A stretch of 64,000 bases of DNA from Tolypeutes matacus (GCA_026826555.1 JAKSZT010054215.1:27907743-27971742); one strand, 5' to 3'; positions 33,541 to 45,189 are shown, counted from the stretch's first letter. Made by a program: numbers and translations. The notes: generated by a model from the letters alone, not told the origin.

Positions 33541-35034
33541 TGGGTGGGAAAAAAAGGTTCACTATCTCATATGGCACACAGCCTGTTAATAGTTTTGCCA
33601 TAGTTCTTTGGGAATTAGCCATATGTTGGTCCTTGGTCCTGCTGAATCTTTCTGGAACCTTCTGCCCATGGACCTGCTGCAGATGACAGTAGACAGAAAT
33701 GGGAGGTCCATGTTATCAGGAATCGCCATTATCCTCCAGTGGGACAACTGAGGCAGGCTCTTCCAGACCCTGGTGGCCTGAGAGAATGCTCTGGAAAAGG
33801 ATAGCAGGCAGATTGCTGGGGAGAAATAGCCACTAACCCATCCACTCCTTTGTGTCATCTCAAACGCCAGGACTTTTAAAGCCCCTGCTCTCAGCTGCAC
33901 ATACCCATCCCTCAGAACCCTGCCTCACGGCAGCACCACCATGCTGGGACTGGCATCCTCGATACAACTCACAGCAGTGGTGTGAGAAACAAGCTATTTT
34001 CTGAGTCTGCACAAGAAACGTTTAATATTCCAAAGCTCATACAAATGGAAGAGGCAGCTAAACAGCAGTGTCAGAGAGTTCTGCCTAAGAGCATTATGCA
34101 TTTCGCGAGGAAATTATTTTTAAAGCTTTTCCACTGACAGTTTCTTCAAAGAGAGACCATTGTTCCCTTTCAAAGTTCCTCTTTTCTAACATAGATTAAG
34201 CAACTTGAGGCTGCTTATGGGGTGACTCTTCTTCCCTGGATTCTTCCAAGCCCTCAGCTTCCAGGACAAATCAAGTCCTAAACCTGGATAGTAGGTGGAA
34301 GTCCCTGACCCCAAAGTTCTAAGCTGTAAGAATTTCATAGCTCTTTCACCCATCTAAGTCTTAATCAATCCAGGGACCCTAAGGGTTAAAGTGCTATAAG
34401 AAGTCTGCCCACCTAGGATTTTTAAGACAGGTTAAGACTTACTGAGATGGCTCCAGAATAATTACACAACAGATTTAATCCAAGTTTGTAATTTTTGCTT
34501 CATAAATTGGGTAGTGGGTACATAGGTATCCATTAGCTTATCCTTTACAAAACATTTTTTGGGGGGAGAGACAAAATAAGATCTAAGGGTTTTAATAATA
34601 ATAATAAACAAGAAAATCAGACTCTCATGGGGGCGTATGGGTGATGCAAGAGACTAAGGAAGTGAAACCAGCCTGTATGGCATCAGCAGCAAGGAGGGAT
34701 GGGTGGGAAAGCCCAGATCTTCACTGGAGGGCCTGGGAAGAAGGGGGAGGGGGCTGAGGTTGGGGAGGAACAGCCGTACAGCATGGGGAGAAACTTGGAA
34801 TAAGGGGGACCTTCAGCAGAGAAGCCGAAGCCAGGAATCATGGTAGGCAGCAAGGGACTGAGGCCAATGTCTGAAGAAAGAAGAGTCAATAATTATAAAA
34901 ATAATTTTTAATAGTTAAAAAAGCACATAGAATTTGTCCAAATACCATTAACCCTTGTAAAAGGGTGTTTTACATTATAGCATTTTAAAAAGAGAGAGAA
35001 AGGGGAGGTCTAAGAGGGCAGTGGCTGGTTATTC
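33541..35034. other. Unique non-coding stretch
   Basis: No repeat recognised. A G-rich patch lies at about 34730-34770. The ORFs are short and lack motifs. Confidence 0.35.
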
Positions 35035-35150
35035 GATCATTAAACATTAACAAATATGCACAGAGTGCCTAATATACCAGAGATTATGCTAGTACACTCA
35101 GCACACTGAGTGCTGGATTCATCAGTCTCTGCCCTCACAGGGCTTCTCCT
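35035..35150 (-). repeat. L2/MIR-like fragment, antisense
   Basis: 'cacagagtgcctaatatacc' and 'cagtctctgccctcacaggg' resemble an antisense L2 tail. Confidence 0.45.
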
Positions 35151-35166
35151 CTTGCAAGAGGTTGGT

Positions 35167-35505
35167 TCAGATGTCGGCAGTCTGGTGCCGCAAAAGTGTG
35201 AAGGAGCTGCAAAGCTGCAGAGAACTGCAGTGACCACTCCCCCTCCTCTTGCATAGCACATAGAGCAGAACTCCAGGGAGGATGAAGACGATGAAGAGGA
35301 GGGACAGCACTGGCCCCATGGCTGACGAACCTGCTGCAGGACCCAAATTTTCCCTCAGCTGCTTCTGGTTCTCCCCATCCTCGGGCCGGACCCCAGATTG
35401 TGACCCAGAGTGGGAATCGTGTTTCCTTGGCGAAACTGAGCCCTTTGTCCAGGGACCTTGCTCCTGCTGGAAGGGTGGCCTGCTGGGAAGACTCCAGGGT
35501 GGATG
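35167..35505 (-). CDS. Candidate coding frame with a membrane helix (unidentified)
   Basis: On the minus strand one frame is open for 112 codons between a TGA at 35506-35508 and a TGA at 35167-35169. Its only ATG (35317-35319) sits in a strong Kozak context (GCCATGG) and would give a 50-residue product. That product starts with about 21 hydrophobic residues (Leu/Phe/Ile/Val-rich, one Pro-Gly), followed by a basic Cys-Lys-Arg-Arg, the layout of a single-pass membrane protein with a short Ser/Cys-rich cytoplasmic tail. Upstream codons give a hydrophilic Ser/Gln/Glu-rich stalk-like segment, so this could instead be the last exon of a type I membrane protein. An acceptor-like pyrimidine tract ending in cag (about 35487) would permit that. 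I recognise no family. A pseudogene or chance frame remains possible. Overlapping ORFs on both strands in other frames are taken as shadows. Confidence 0.3.
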   Translation of the reverse strand, partial: HPPWSLPSRPPFQQEQGPWTKGSVSPRKHDSHSGSQSGVRPEDGENQKQLRENLGPAAGSSAMGPVLSLLFIVFILPGVLLYVLCKRRGSGHCSSLQLCSSFTLLRHQTADI

Positions 35506-35508
35506 TCA

Positions 35509-36059
35509 GGTACATCTGCACAAGGGTGCCCGTGTAAAGCTGCCCACTCCTTGGGCTCGGGAACCTGGGTGCTGGGGGGAGGTAAATGCTATCTGTGGGC
35601 CTGACTCCCCACATCCACATTCTTTGTGAGCAAAGCATCTCATCAAATTAAGAACCCATAGGTCTTTGCTGTGCCCACACACACTCCGGGAGTGTAGCTG
35701 GAACATGATGTAATGTGGACAGCACTGGTAGCCTCTCAGTTGTTTTCAGAAATGTTCCAGGTGTTCAATCTTTGAGGGGGATAGCACAAAGGAAATAACC
35801 TATCATGGGACACCTTCCTGTGACGCTGCCCTCGTTGCCATCTCCTGGCAGAGTTGTGCAACACAAGGGTCGTGGGCCCCGCTACATCTCAGAGTCTCAG
35901 TGAGTTTTGGGGACAGAGCTTATCCTTTACAAATTTTTATGTCTTAAATATTTCCTTAAACACAATGTTTCCAGATGCACAATGAATAGGCCCAGGAAAA
36001 TGTCTTGTCAGCAGTCCCTAAATCAATCTAGGTGTCATCAACCTGAGACATACTCCTTC
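35509..36059. other. Unique stretch upstream of the membrane-helix frame
   Basis: Relatively GC-rich to about 35620, then balanced. On the minus strand a second acceptor-like site (tttacctccccccag) lies near 35577-35591. No other exon evidence. Confidence 0.3.
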
Positions 36060-36220
36060 TGCTCCCTCCCCTTTGGTCCTCCTAGCACATGGCACTATGG
36101 ACCTTACCAGACAAAGTCATTTGAGAGCAGGGACCGTGTCTTGGTGATTTGTTAATATCCGGCACATTGCACAGGGCTGGATACCTGGCAAGTACTACAT
36201 ATTGAAAGTTTTGTTTATTA
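36060..36220 (+). repeat. LINE L2 3' end
   Basis: 'gagcagggaccgtgtcttgg', 'atatccggcacattgcacag' and 'ctggcaagtactacatattg' give the L2 tail in plus orientation. Confidence 0.75.
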
Positions 36221-38834
36221 AATTAAGGCCTATCCTTCGTTAAGTTCCCCTTAGAACTGCAGCCTTTCCCCTTTCTCTTTGCCCCAAATGGGTCCACTGC
36301 CTGATGGTCGAGGTCATTCCAGTGCACATATACTTTTATGATAATGTGATGAATCTCAAGTTTCATAATGTGGATCTTGTAAATTATTGGCACACGTGCT
36401 CATGTTTAAATAAATCAGACAGGCGTAGGGACTTTTCCAAAACTCATCTTGTTTTCATGTACCTTCAGTTACCCCTCAGACTCATTTTCTAGCCTAGACC
36501 TTGAGTTATTTTCTTTCTGTCACAGTCACCCTCCCACCATCTTCCATTTCAAAAATTCCTCAAACTTTGATCAGAAAAATTCTCTGCCTAGTCTTTCTCC
36601 TGTTCTTGGCCCATCACACCGCCCCACTTCCTGAGCATCCAGCTCCCGCGGCAATCCCTTCCTTCCCCTGGGTTCTCCTTTTCTCTTCTTCCCTCTTCTC
36701 AGCTCACAGACTCTCAGAAAGCTCAGGTTCCCTCACAGTTCCATTCCTCAGGCTCACCACCCAGGTTTCCCTGCCCCAGCCTGTCCTCCTCGAATGTCTG
36801 CCTTCTCTCAGCCTGAACCAGAGACCCACCTCTCCCACCAGCAGGATCTCACCTCCAGGTCATTGTTTCTCCTTGCATTTTGCTTCATCCACCTGTGAGC
36901 TGAGCCAGGCTTCTGCAGGCAAAGCCTCCCCTGCCTTCAGAAACATCCCTGCAAATAGAGCCACGATGGTCCCCCTGACCTCCTCAAACCCACATGGAGT
37001 CGGTGATGGTCTTGAAAATCCATAAGGACAATGTTCTTTCCTTCTGATGTATGCTGTGTTTAAAATAGGAAATGGGGGGGGCACAGCTGTCTTGCGGGAA
37101 GCCCACAATGCTATCAACTTCTGCCATGCAACTTGTACACAACGTCAGGTCCCTGGGCCCTTGGCACCACCAGGGTAGCTGGGTAAGGAGAGCTTGGATG
37201 ACAGCCCATCATCACCAAACCACTGTTCCTCTCTAAACTGCAGGACATGTTCCAGCTCTGGCTTACTCTGCAGAGCAATTTCTTCCTTTATAGTAAAATT
37301 TCTTTAGGAGACATCTTTTTTCCTTCCTACCATATTGCTTGCCTTCCCCCCACTACCCCTCCACACCTTTATTCCTCCTGTCATCCAACAGAGGGATCTG
37401 TTTATTTCTTCAGCCCAATACTGGGCAGAGTTTACATTATTATGATCAGCATTGTTGTTCTCATTGTTTCTCCAGGGAGCTTCTAGGGGAATGTGAACAG
37501 ATACTTGGAATGAGGAAATGCCCCTAACTCTGCACCCAATCATACCTGGACCCAACCTGTTAGGCTGTCTTCAGCCAATCACACATGGCCTTCCAAGGAG
37601 CTCTCAATTCCTAGGACTGTACCCAAAGTGTATGTATCCCCCAGATCTAAGGCCACTTAAGTAAACAGGTTTTCTTCTACAGTGTGGATTTAACTCACCC
37701 TTGGAAAACAATGCCCTGGTCATCTAACTCTAGATGACCCTAGATTGGTTGACCCTAGATTGGTTTGTGTTCTTCAGAGACCAGGAATCAGAGCAAACAT
37801 TCATTGATGGCTTTTTCCAACTGTGAGCTAGAGCTAGATCACGTTTAATCCTTTTTCAGCCTGGGGAGGGAAAGCAATCCCAGGAAGGGCTTACCTCAGT
37901 AGGTTTGCATCCTGCACCTCTGAGGTGCTTGAGAAGAATGAGTGCCCTTCTCAAGGTCAGCAGCCAGTTACCAATACTGACTGCACATGGGAATACACCC
38001 CACCTCTGCAAGTAACAATTGTTTTCTTGCCAAAGAGCTTTGTCACTGTCAGACTAATCTTTCATGAAGAGTCATCTGGATTTAAGAGCCAGAGTCAAAA
38101 TCCGAACAGAAAAGGTTCAGTTTTGAAAAGATGATACCTATAAAATTGAAAAACTATTCAAATAATTAAAACGAGTTTATGTTGAGTGTGCAAGGGAAAA
38201 GGAAGAAACAACAGACCTTTCTTCATAATTAAATTCATTTACAGAATGCTGAAAATTAAATGATTAATATGATAAACATTTATCAAATATATGAATATAC
38301 CAAAAGTTTTATCTAAAGAAATTGGGAATTAGATTTTATGTATCAAGTAAGTGGGGGAAAAGTTAATTTTCTACAAGCTATTTTAAGCAATTAGAAGGGG
38401 AAGTGGGAAAGGTGCTATCTTAGGTTCAGTGCCTAGAAGCTGACCCTGAGATGTAGACGTTAAGAATGTGTTCCCAGGAAAAAAATCAGTAAGGGAGTGG
38501 GGAAGCAGGCCAGGGAGGGGAAGAACCCAAGCAAAGGGTGCAGTTTCAGACAAAGCCCAGAGATGGTGGCTCCAGCCTGATCCCACGGGAGAACACTGAC
38601 ATAAAGGTGAGGATGCTGGACTCACAATGTCCCTCATCCTTCAGTCATTGGCTAGGGGCCACCTGAGCAAGGCGGTGGGTAGACTCCCAGGCACTTCCTC
38701 TCTCTGAGCCCAGTAGCTGAAGGCAAGCCTATAAAAAAGGAGTCACGGGTGGGGGCCACTGGAGCCCAAGCCCTCAAGCCATGGAAGGGACACACGGAAA
38801 CAGTAAAAGCAACACCAGGGGGTCTGGGTGGGTG
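36221..38834. other. Mostly unique, partly pyrimidine-rich
   Basis: 36480-36900 is C/T-rich and generates a 174-codon plus-strand ORF (36501-37025) with no recognisable domain. 37736-37765 holds a perfect 15-bp tandem duplication (gaccctagattggtt). No exon is recognised. Confidence 0.35.
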
Positions 38835-38955
38835 CCCTAGTGTGCTCACAACAGTATCGGCAATACCTAGAAGACTGTTAGAAATGCAGAATCTCAGACC
38901 CCACCTCAGACCTACTCAATCAGAAGCTGCATTTGGAAAAGATGTCCAGGCAATT
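38835..38955 (+). repeat. hAT-Charlie MITE fragment (MER20-like)
   Basis: 'agaaatgcagaatctcagac' and 'cctactcaatcagaagctgc' are typical of the MER20/MER5 group. Confidence 0.65.
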
Positions 38956-39169
38956 CGCATGCATATTAAATTTTAAGAAATATTGCCATATAGAAAGCTC
39001 AATTAAAGCTATGGTTGGTCTAAAAAGAATAAGAGATGCTCACATCTACTGTCAGAGAGATCTATTAGTAAATTCATACATCCAAATTTTGCTTAAAATT
39101 CTGTTATGAGTAATGAAGCTGTTAAAATTTGTTTCTCCTGGTGAATGATGAGCTCTGAGAGGAAAGGGA

Positions 39170-39265
39170 TATGTGATTGATTAGATAGATGATAGATGAT
39201 CATAGATAGATATGATAGATGATACAGAGAGAGATTGATAGATATTAATATATTGATATATATAA
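39170..39265. repeat. Degenerate (GATA)n tract
   Basis: Irregular repeats of gata/gatag from about 39176, ending in an AT-rich stretch at 39262. Confidence 0.85.
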
Positions 39266-39404
39266 TCTCCAAAGACATGGATAAGTGCCTAGCTGGGGTT
39301 CAGGAAATGTGTAGTTGAGCCTCACTTCTTGGTAGGAATATAAAACTGACAAAAAGGAATTATTCAAAAAATAAGCCACATGTGTTTTAACATTAATACT
39401 AATA

Positions 39405-39900
39405 ATTAATTCATTTAATAAACACTTGCGGAAGATCGACCATATGCCAAGCATTTGCCAAGTACTGTGAATGCTAAGATGAATAGGGTATCCCTTGGCC
39501 TGCAAGGGGAAGCAAAGAGAGTCTAGTGAGGAGATAGGTAAGTTTGTAGACCTCGCAATATAAAGTGGCAATTTCTAGAAAAAGTAAATTGAGTTTGAAA
39601 TCAAATTCCAAGAACCTTTAAACACAGATTGTGGTGGGGTTGGGAGTCATAGAAGTAACACTGAGCTGAGACATGAAAGATTAAAGGACAAATAGGAATC
39701 ATAAGAAGCAACTGGAGAAGGGTGTTTTAAGTTGAAGCAGCAGTATGAACAAAGTTATAGAAGCAAAAAAATCCATGGCTCATCTACAGGACAGAGAGTA
39801 CTTCAGAGTAGTTGGAGTGTTTATGTAGGAGAGGGAGTGGCCAGAGATGAGTCTGGTGAGAGAGGAGCAGCCAGACTTGGAGGCTGTTGTATGTGGTAAT
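39405..39900 (-). repeat. LINE L2, antisense (part 1)
   Basis: 'ttcatttaataaacacttgc' and 'ccatatgccaagcatttgcc' begin an antisense L2 3' end. 'ctgagctgagacatgaaaga' and 'agtatgaacaaagttataga' follow in the known order. Confidence 0.65.
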
Positions 39901-40003
39901 GGTGAGACACCCAGACGCCCCCTTCAGGGCACTCATTCCACCAGCTGCCAGCAGTAGTGGCTGCTGATGGACCACAGCTCCCTCTCTAGGATTTAATTGC
40001 TTC

Positions 40004-40211
40004 ATCCAAAGCAGGGGTTCTTAATGAGGGGTCATTGAGCTTGAATTGAAATTCAAAAAAACATAATTCTTGTGGGGACATGTTGGTGCAGGTGTGATAT
40101 ATTTATTAAATAATACACAGTATAGTGTGAACTTAGTAAGGGGTCCATGGTTTTCATCTGACTGGCAAAGGGTCCATGGAACAAAAAAGGTTAAGAACCC
40201 CTGATCCAAAG
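40004..40211 (-). mobile_element. Short hAT MITE, copy 2, perfect target duplication
   Basis: A 192-bp element (40012-40203) flanked by perfect 8-bp repeats atccaaag (40004-40011 and 40204-40211). The ends are the same caggggttcttaa inverted repeats as copy 1 at 9.1 kb, to which it is colinear on the opposite strand. No coding capacity. An intact 8-bp duplication is the hAT hallmark and suggests a younger insertion than the MER5/MER20 relics around it. Confidence 0.92.
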
Positions 40212-40640
40212 GGAGCCACACCAATGACTGGTGGATGGGTACAAAGGCTCTGCCCCCTTGTCTTAATACAGAACTATTCTGAAGGACGATCCCAGTCTAC
40301 TAGTGCCCCTTGGGATCAGCTAAGGCCTCTGTTTCAACTGCATTGCAGTTCATCTTCTTCTGCCCCATCCTGCTTCCTCTCTTAAGGGTACTATTCCCCA
40401 AAGCACACCACATCTCAGAGTCTGTTTCCCGGGGAACCCAACCTGTGACTATTGGTACTAGGACTGTTCCTAGGAATCAAGCAAATTGGATTTTGGAGCT
40501 AGATCGCTCACTAACTGAGTGATAATGAGGACCCCATCACTTTTGGTAGGTTGTGTACTGATAGCATCTGCCATGATGTACTGCTGCAATTAATACTTTC
40601 ATTGGTGGTGAACTGGGATGAGATACCAGTGAAAGGGAAT
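40212..40640. other. Unassigned stretch
   Basis: No repeat recognised. It may be an insertion within the split antisense L2. Confidence 0.3.
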
Positions 40641-40790
40641 ACATGGAGTGTGGAGGGTTGAGAGAGACAATATCTCAGGTCCAATTCAGTATATGGGTTT
40701 GGATTTTTTCCAATAGACAGAGAGAAGCCATTGGGGGAGGGATTAAATCAATTTCTTAGTGGTGGTTGAATGAAGAATGAATTCAAGAGT
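40641..40790 (-). repeat. LINE L2, antisense (part 2)
   Basis: 'gtttggattttttccaatag' and 'gagaagccattgggggaggg' are characteristic antisense L2 wording. Confidence 0.6.
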
Positions 40791-41344
40791 GCAATACTCA
40801 GCACTGAGAAATCAGCTATGATGCTATAGTAGTAATAAAAGCTAGAACTAAAACCACAAAGTAAAGCAGTCTACCCTAGAGCTAGTTACAGTAAAGTTTA
40901 GTCGCCATCCATAGGCCAGAAGCAGGGTAGGAAAAGTTGCTGGAACCCAGAGACAGAGAGGGCTGGGTGGAAAGGAAGACCTTCAGTTGAGAGACATAGC
41001 CAGTATACAGTATCCCCATAGGAGGGGAGCTTGGGCAATGAATACCCCAACATCACTGTCCTCATTCCCTCCAATCCCTGCCAATCCTCCCAACTGACCA
41101 AGTCCAAATGAAAGCCAGAGGGCAAGGACACCCATTGGTATAGTCCACAGAGGCCAGTCATCCAAGATTCAAAGCAAGGTGAAGAAGGATGAGAGTGGAT
41201 CTTCAGAAGCAAATGGAAGATATTTAGCATCCCTGCATAGAAAATAGAGATCAAAACACACAAAAGAAAGGAGACCAGGGGAAACAGAGACAATGCACAA
41301 GGAAAGGCACTGCCATTATTATTGCCACAGAGGTGCAAAGACAT
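40791..41344. other. Unassigned stretch with a 148-codon minus ORF
   Basis: The minus-strand ORF 40898-41344 has hydrophobic segments but no recognisable motif. The sequence has the feel of an old repeat, so I do not call a gene. Confidence 0.3.
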
Positions 41345-42170
41345 TGCATGAAATGAGAAACAATTCGTGAGACAAGAAAAGGATGCTATTAAAAGAACTA
41401 TTCAGAAAACAAAGAGCTCTTAGAAAACAAAAATATGATAGCAAAAAATAAAATTTAGTAGACAGGCTGAAGAATAGTTTTCACAATCTCCCAGAAAGTA
41501 GAGCAAAAAGATAAAATAATGGAAAATATAAAATTAAAGAGAGAAAAGATAAAATTAAGGACAAATCCAGGAGGCACACCATTTAAACAGAAGAAGTTGT
41601 AGAAAGATAGAACAGAGAAAATGGAGGGAAGGAAATCATCAGTAAAATAATTCAAGAAAACTTTCCAGACCTGAAAATCATCAGTTGCCAGATCAAAAAG
41701 GCCCACTGAATTTCCAACACAGTGGATATTAGCATGACCATCAAGGCACTGGGAATGAAGAAAAGATTCTACCAGCCTCCAGAGCTAAAAGTAAGTATAT
41801 ACAAAGGCTATGAGATGAATGTGGCTTCAGACTTCAACAGCAACACTAGAAGCAAGAAGGCAATGTAGCAATGCCTTCAAAATTATCAAAGAAAATTATT
41901 TCCAACTTAGAATTCTGTGTCCAGCTCAATTATCAATCAGATATGAAGAAAAAATAAAGAATTTTAAATACATGAAATGTCTCAGAAACATTACCTCCTG
42001 TGTTCTTTCTCGTGTTTTTACTAGATAGTAACAACAGAGTAAATCAAGAATAAATGCAATCCAAGAAAGAAGTAAAGGGAATTCCCTGGAAAACAGTGAA
42101 GATTGGTCCTAGAATGACTGCTTTGTCCCAAACAAGAACAGACTGGGGCAGAGTAACTTAAGAGATTGGA
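41345..42170 (+). repeat. HAL1/L1M ORF1-region fragment
   Basis: 'agaaaactttccagacctga', 'gacttcaacagcaacactag', 'gcaatgccttcaaaattatc' and 'tttccaacttagaattctgt' follow the order of HAL1/old L1 sequence. Frames are broken. Confidence 0.65.
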
Positions 42171-42714
42171 AACACAAAGATGCTTGCTACCACTGTGCTA
42201 TCTTATTAACCTGTGAACCAAGTGCCTGGGTGAGTCTAGTCCAGATTCTTGTCTGTACCTGTATTGTCTTAACAATGTGCTGATGAAGTCCCTGTTCTTC
42301 CCTCCATACCTGCTGCCTGGATCAGCTTAGTACTCACTTTATTCCACAGAAATAATCTCCTTTGACCTAGACCTGAGAGCTTAAGGTAGGCCAAGGTGAC
42401 CTCTGAAGCAGAAAATACATAGCAGCCCTCCCCTTGACTATAATCCAGCTGAATATACAGTACCTGACCTACTAGCACCTGCCAAATACCGGAACTAAGG
42501 TGAGCCCTGTGTTTCCAGGAATCACTCATGACTTCATTCACTGACTCCCAGAAGGGGTTCCTATCAACTCTCAGGGAATCTAAGGACTCCTGATTCACTG
42601 TCTTCTACTGAGAGCCTTCATCTACTGCCTTTTCCTTGCACAGTTCTGTTTGTTCTTCCTACTCAGTGCTTTAAAACTAAATAATGTCTTTTTAAAAAAA
42701 TATTTACCTAGGAG
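42171..42714. other. Unassigned stretch
   Basis: No repeat or exon recognised. A minus-strand 109-codon ORF (42269-42598) has no motif. Confidence 0.3.
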
Positions 42715-42962
42715 GTAAAATTATAAAGAAAAGCAAGGGAGTGGCTAACATGAAAGTCCAGACAGTGGTTACCTCTGGTGGGGAAAAAAAACAGGGAGTG
42801 CAATAACAGAGAGGGGACTTTCTGAGATAGTGGTAATGTTCTATTTCTTAACAGGAGGGTTGGATTATCCCTTAACTGAACATATATATTTTATACTGTA
42901 ATGTATTATACTTTATTCTGCAAGTATAAAACATTTCATAGTAAAACAAAATTTAAAAAGAA
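42715..42962 (+). repeat. Old L1 (L1M) 3' end
   Basis: 'ggtaaaattataaagaaaag', 'cagacagtggttacctctgg' and 'gtggtaatgttctatttctt' are an old L1 3' UTR, ending in an A-rich tail at about 42960. Confidence 0.65.
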
Positions 42963-43440
42963 GGAAGATGGACTTTAGAAGTCTTAAAGAGATGAAATCA
43001 ACTAGGATGGGAGAGCAAATGAAGGCAAGAAACGAGTCAAAGATGAAGCCACATCCTCTTGCTTGGACAATGGGGTGAATAGTGGTACTATTCACTGATA
43101 TGGGCTACAACTGGAAGAAGAGAGCTGAAAAAAAGATTATATACATTGAGGTAGAAGCCCTATAGAATTTTGAGGAGGTGATGTCCAATCAGCAGTGGAA
43201 ATATATAGGTTTGGAACTCAGAAGAAGACTTGGGATGAAGAAGCAGATATGGCAATTTGAGGATATAGTTGGCAGTTAAAGCTAGATGTGATTGCTTAAG
43301 AAGCATGTCAAAATAGGAGAGAAAGGTCCTAGGGAACATCAAGATTTAAGAGGCAGATGGAGAACGACAAAGGGCTTAGAGTTGACAAGAAAGTTAACAG
43401 TTTACTAATTGATCTGCACAGCAAGGAGACTAGGTAGCAT
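42963..43440 (-). repeat. LINE L2, antisense (part 3)
   Basis: 'ggacaatggggtgaatagtg', 'ggtttggaactcagaagaag' and 'ggcagttaaagctagatgtg' match the antisense of the L2 ORF2 3' region. It appears to be the continuation of the L2 broken at 39.4-40.8 kb. Confidence 0.6.
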
Positions 43441-43689
43441 CTGACTTTTAGTCAGAGTATCTACCAGTGTATTTGTCCATCTGGGTCTTGAGACCCAGGA
43501 TAGAGTAAAAGAGGATAAACCAGGACATGGACTGTCTTCATAAAGTTGTGATAGTTCCATAGATTTTGAGAGATTCAGCCAGAACTCATTAGTAGCAAAA
43601 AGTATTAGGTAAAAGACCAAATATTAAGATAAAATTCAAGGGTAAGATAAGTAAAGCTAGAGAAGAGAAACCTGACAGCAGTTATCCAA
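43441..43689. other. Unassigned stretch
   Basis: May be L2- or L1-derived. No recognisable landmark. Confidence 0.25.
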
Positions 43690-44253
43690 GCAGATAGACT
43701 GAGTGGAGGAGATCTGCAAAAAACTTCCTGCTCACATTATTCTTAGTGATGAAAGACTCAGAGCTTTCATCCAAGATCAGAGAAGGCAGTGATATCCACT
43801 CTTATCACTTCTACCCAGCATTGTACTGGAGGCCTTAAACAGTACAATAAGGCCAGAATAAAAGACATACATAGATGGGAAAGGAGGAATTAAAAGTGTC
43901 TATTTGCAGACAGCATGAGCATGTATGTAGAAAATCCTAGGAAAGTTACAAAAAACAAAAGCTACCAGAACTCAGAAGTGAATCTGGCAAAATCAGTATG
44001 TAAAAACCAATGTATCCTATATGCTAGTAACAAACAATTGAAACTAAAATACAATACCATATACAGTAGCACCCAGAAACATAAAATATTTAAGCATAAA
44101 TTTAACAAAATATGTGAAAGTCCTCTACCTAAATCCTACAAAGCACCGTTGAAACAAACCAAAAAGACTTAAGTAGAAAGATATACTATGTTTATGTATT
44201 GGAAAAGTCAATATTGTTAAGACATCAATTCTCATCAAATTAATCTACAGATT
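43690..44253 (+). pseudogene. Old L1 ORF2 fragment (reverse transcriptase), left part
   Basis: Contains the L1 reverse-transcriptase region: 'agtgatgaaagactcagagc', 'ccagcattgtactggaggcc' and a catalytic-motif region at 43901-43918 reading Phe-Ala-Asp-Ser where active L1 has Phe-Ala-Asp-Asp, so a metal-binding Asp is lost. Stops and indels break the frame. It continues at 45190 after a 919-bp insertion. Confidence 0.75.
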
Positions 44254-45189
44254 TCTTCCCAATATAACAGAATTAGACTCATTCATAATTTCCCTACACA
44301 TGGTTCTTCTACCCCATTTATTTGAACCTATAATTAGCACTATACCTGTTAAATATATGTCCCAGAGACTTAAATCTTTGGTCTTTTCATATGCCAGTTG
44401 AGTCCTGAATCTCAGGAGAGTTGCAGCCAATACCTACTCTCCAGTTCATTGGACTCACTCTGGACAACTAACAAAAGGATGATGATGGACAACACCCATC
44501 CCAAAAGAACAGAGAGTGTCTACAACTACAAGCAAAGCATTCCCTTCCATCTGCCCCATAAGATTTAAGCATCCTCTCAATATGAAACAGAGCAGGCATC
44601 ACCATCCCAAAATCCTAAAGATTGAAGAATGAACCAACATAAGGGGGGAATGCAACCATGGATCAAAGTAGACTTATTATTATTGTAGTAATGGAAGAAC
44701 TTGTAATAGTGATATAAAGATAGTAGTTACCAGAGGTCTGAGGGGAAGGAGAGGTGGAACACGGGACATTTTTAGGGCATCGGAATTGTTCTGCATGATA
44801 TCGCAATGACAGATCCAGGCCATTACTGTAGACCATGGTTAGTAGCAATGTTTCAATATTTGTTCATTTTGTCAAAACCTATAAAATTGTATTGTGCAAA
44901 GTGCAAATCATAATGTAAACTGTAGACCATGGTTAGTAGCAATGTTTCAATATTTGTTCATCAATTTTAACAAATATCCCACACTAAAGTAAGATGCTAT
45001 TAATAGGGGAAAATGTGAGAGTAGGAGGGGTGGGGTTCATAGGAATCCCCTATATTTTCCATGTTACTTTTCTGAAATCCAAAACTCCTTTAGAAATAAA
45101 GTTTAAAAAAAAATCTACAACATTTATGTAATCTAAGTATCTTTAAAAAAAAATTTTTTTTAATTATTTAAAAAATTAATCTACAGATT
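44237..45189 (+). mobile_element. Younger L1 3' end inserted in L1 ORF2, with 17-bp target duplication
   Basis: The insert (44254-45172, 919 bp) is flanked by perfect copies of aaattaatctacagatt at 44237-44253 and 45173-45189. It is a 5'-truncated, xenarthran-type L1 3' region ending in A/T-rich tail sequence. It shares its plan with the copies at 15.3, 50.7 and 52.2-53.2 kb ('gttctgcatgatatcgcaat', 'gaccatggttagtagcaatg', 'aggaatcccctatattttcc'). An internal 43-bp segment is duplicated (44825-44867 and 44919-44961). No intact ORF. Confidence 0.9.

Noticed and set aside
35135..35638. 167-codon minus-strand ORF overlapping the membrane-helix frame
   Set aside because: It is in a different frame from the hydrophobic-helix segment, shows no domain and spans an L2-like end. 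More likely a shadow of the better candidate.
36501..37025. 174-codon plus-strand ORF
   Set aside because: Pyrimidine-rich DNA with few stops. The peptide is Pro/Ser/Leu-rich with no motif, and there is no splice or Kozak support.
39170..39265. GATA tract as a GATA-factor regulatory cluster
   Set aside because: The pattern is that of a degenerate simple repeat, which explains the motif density without selection.
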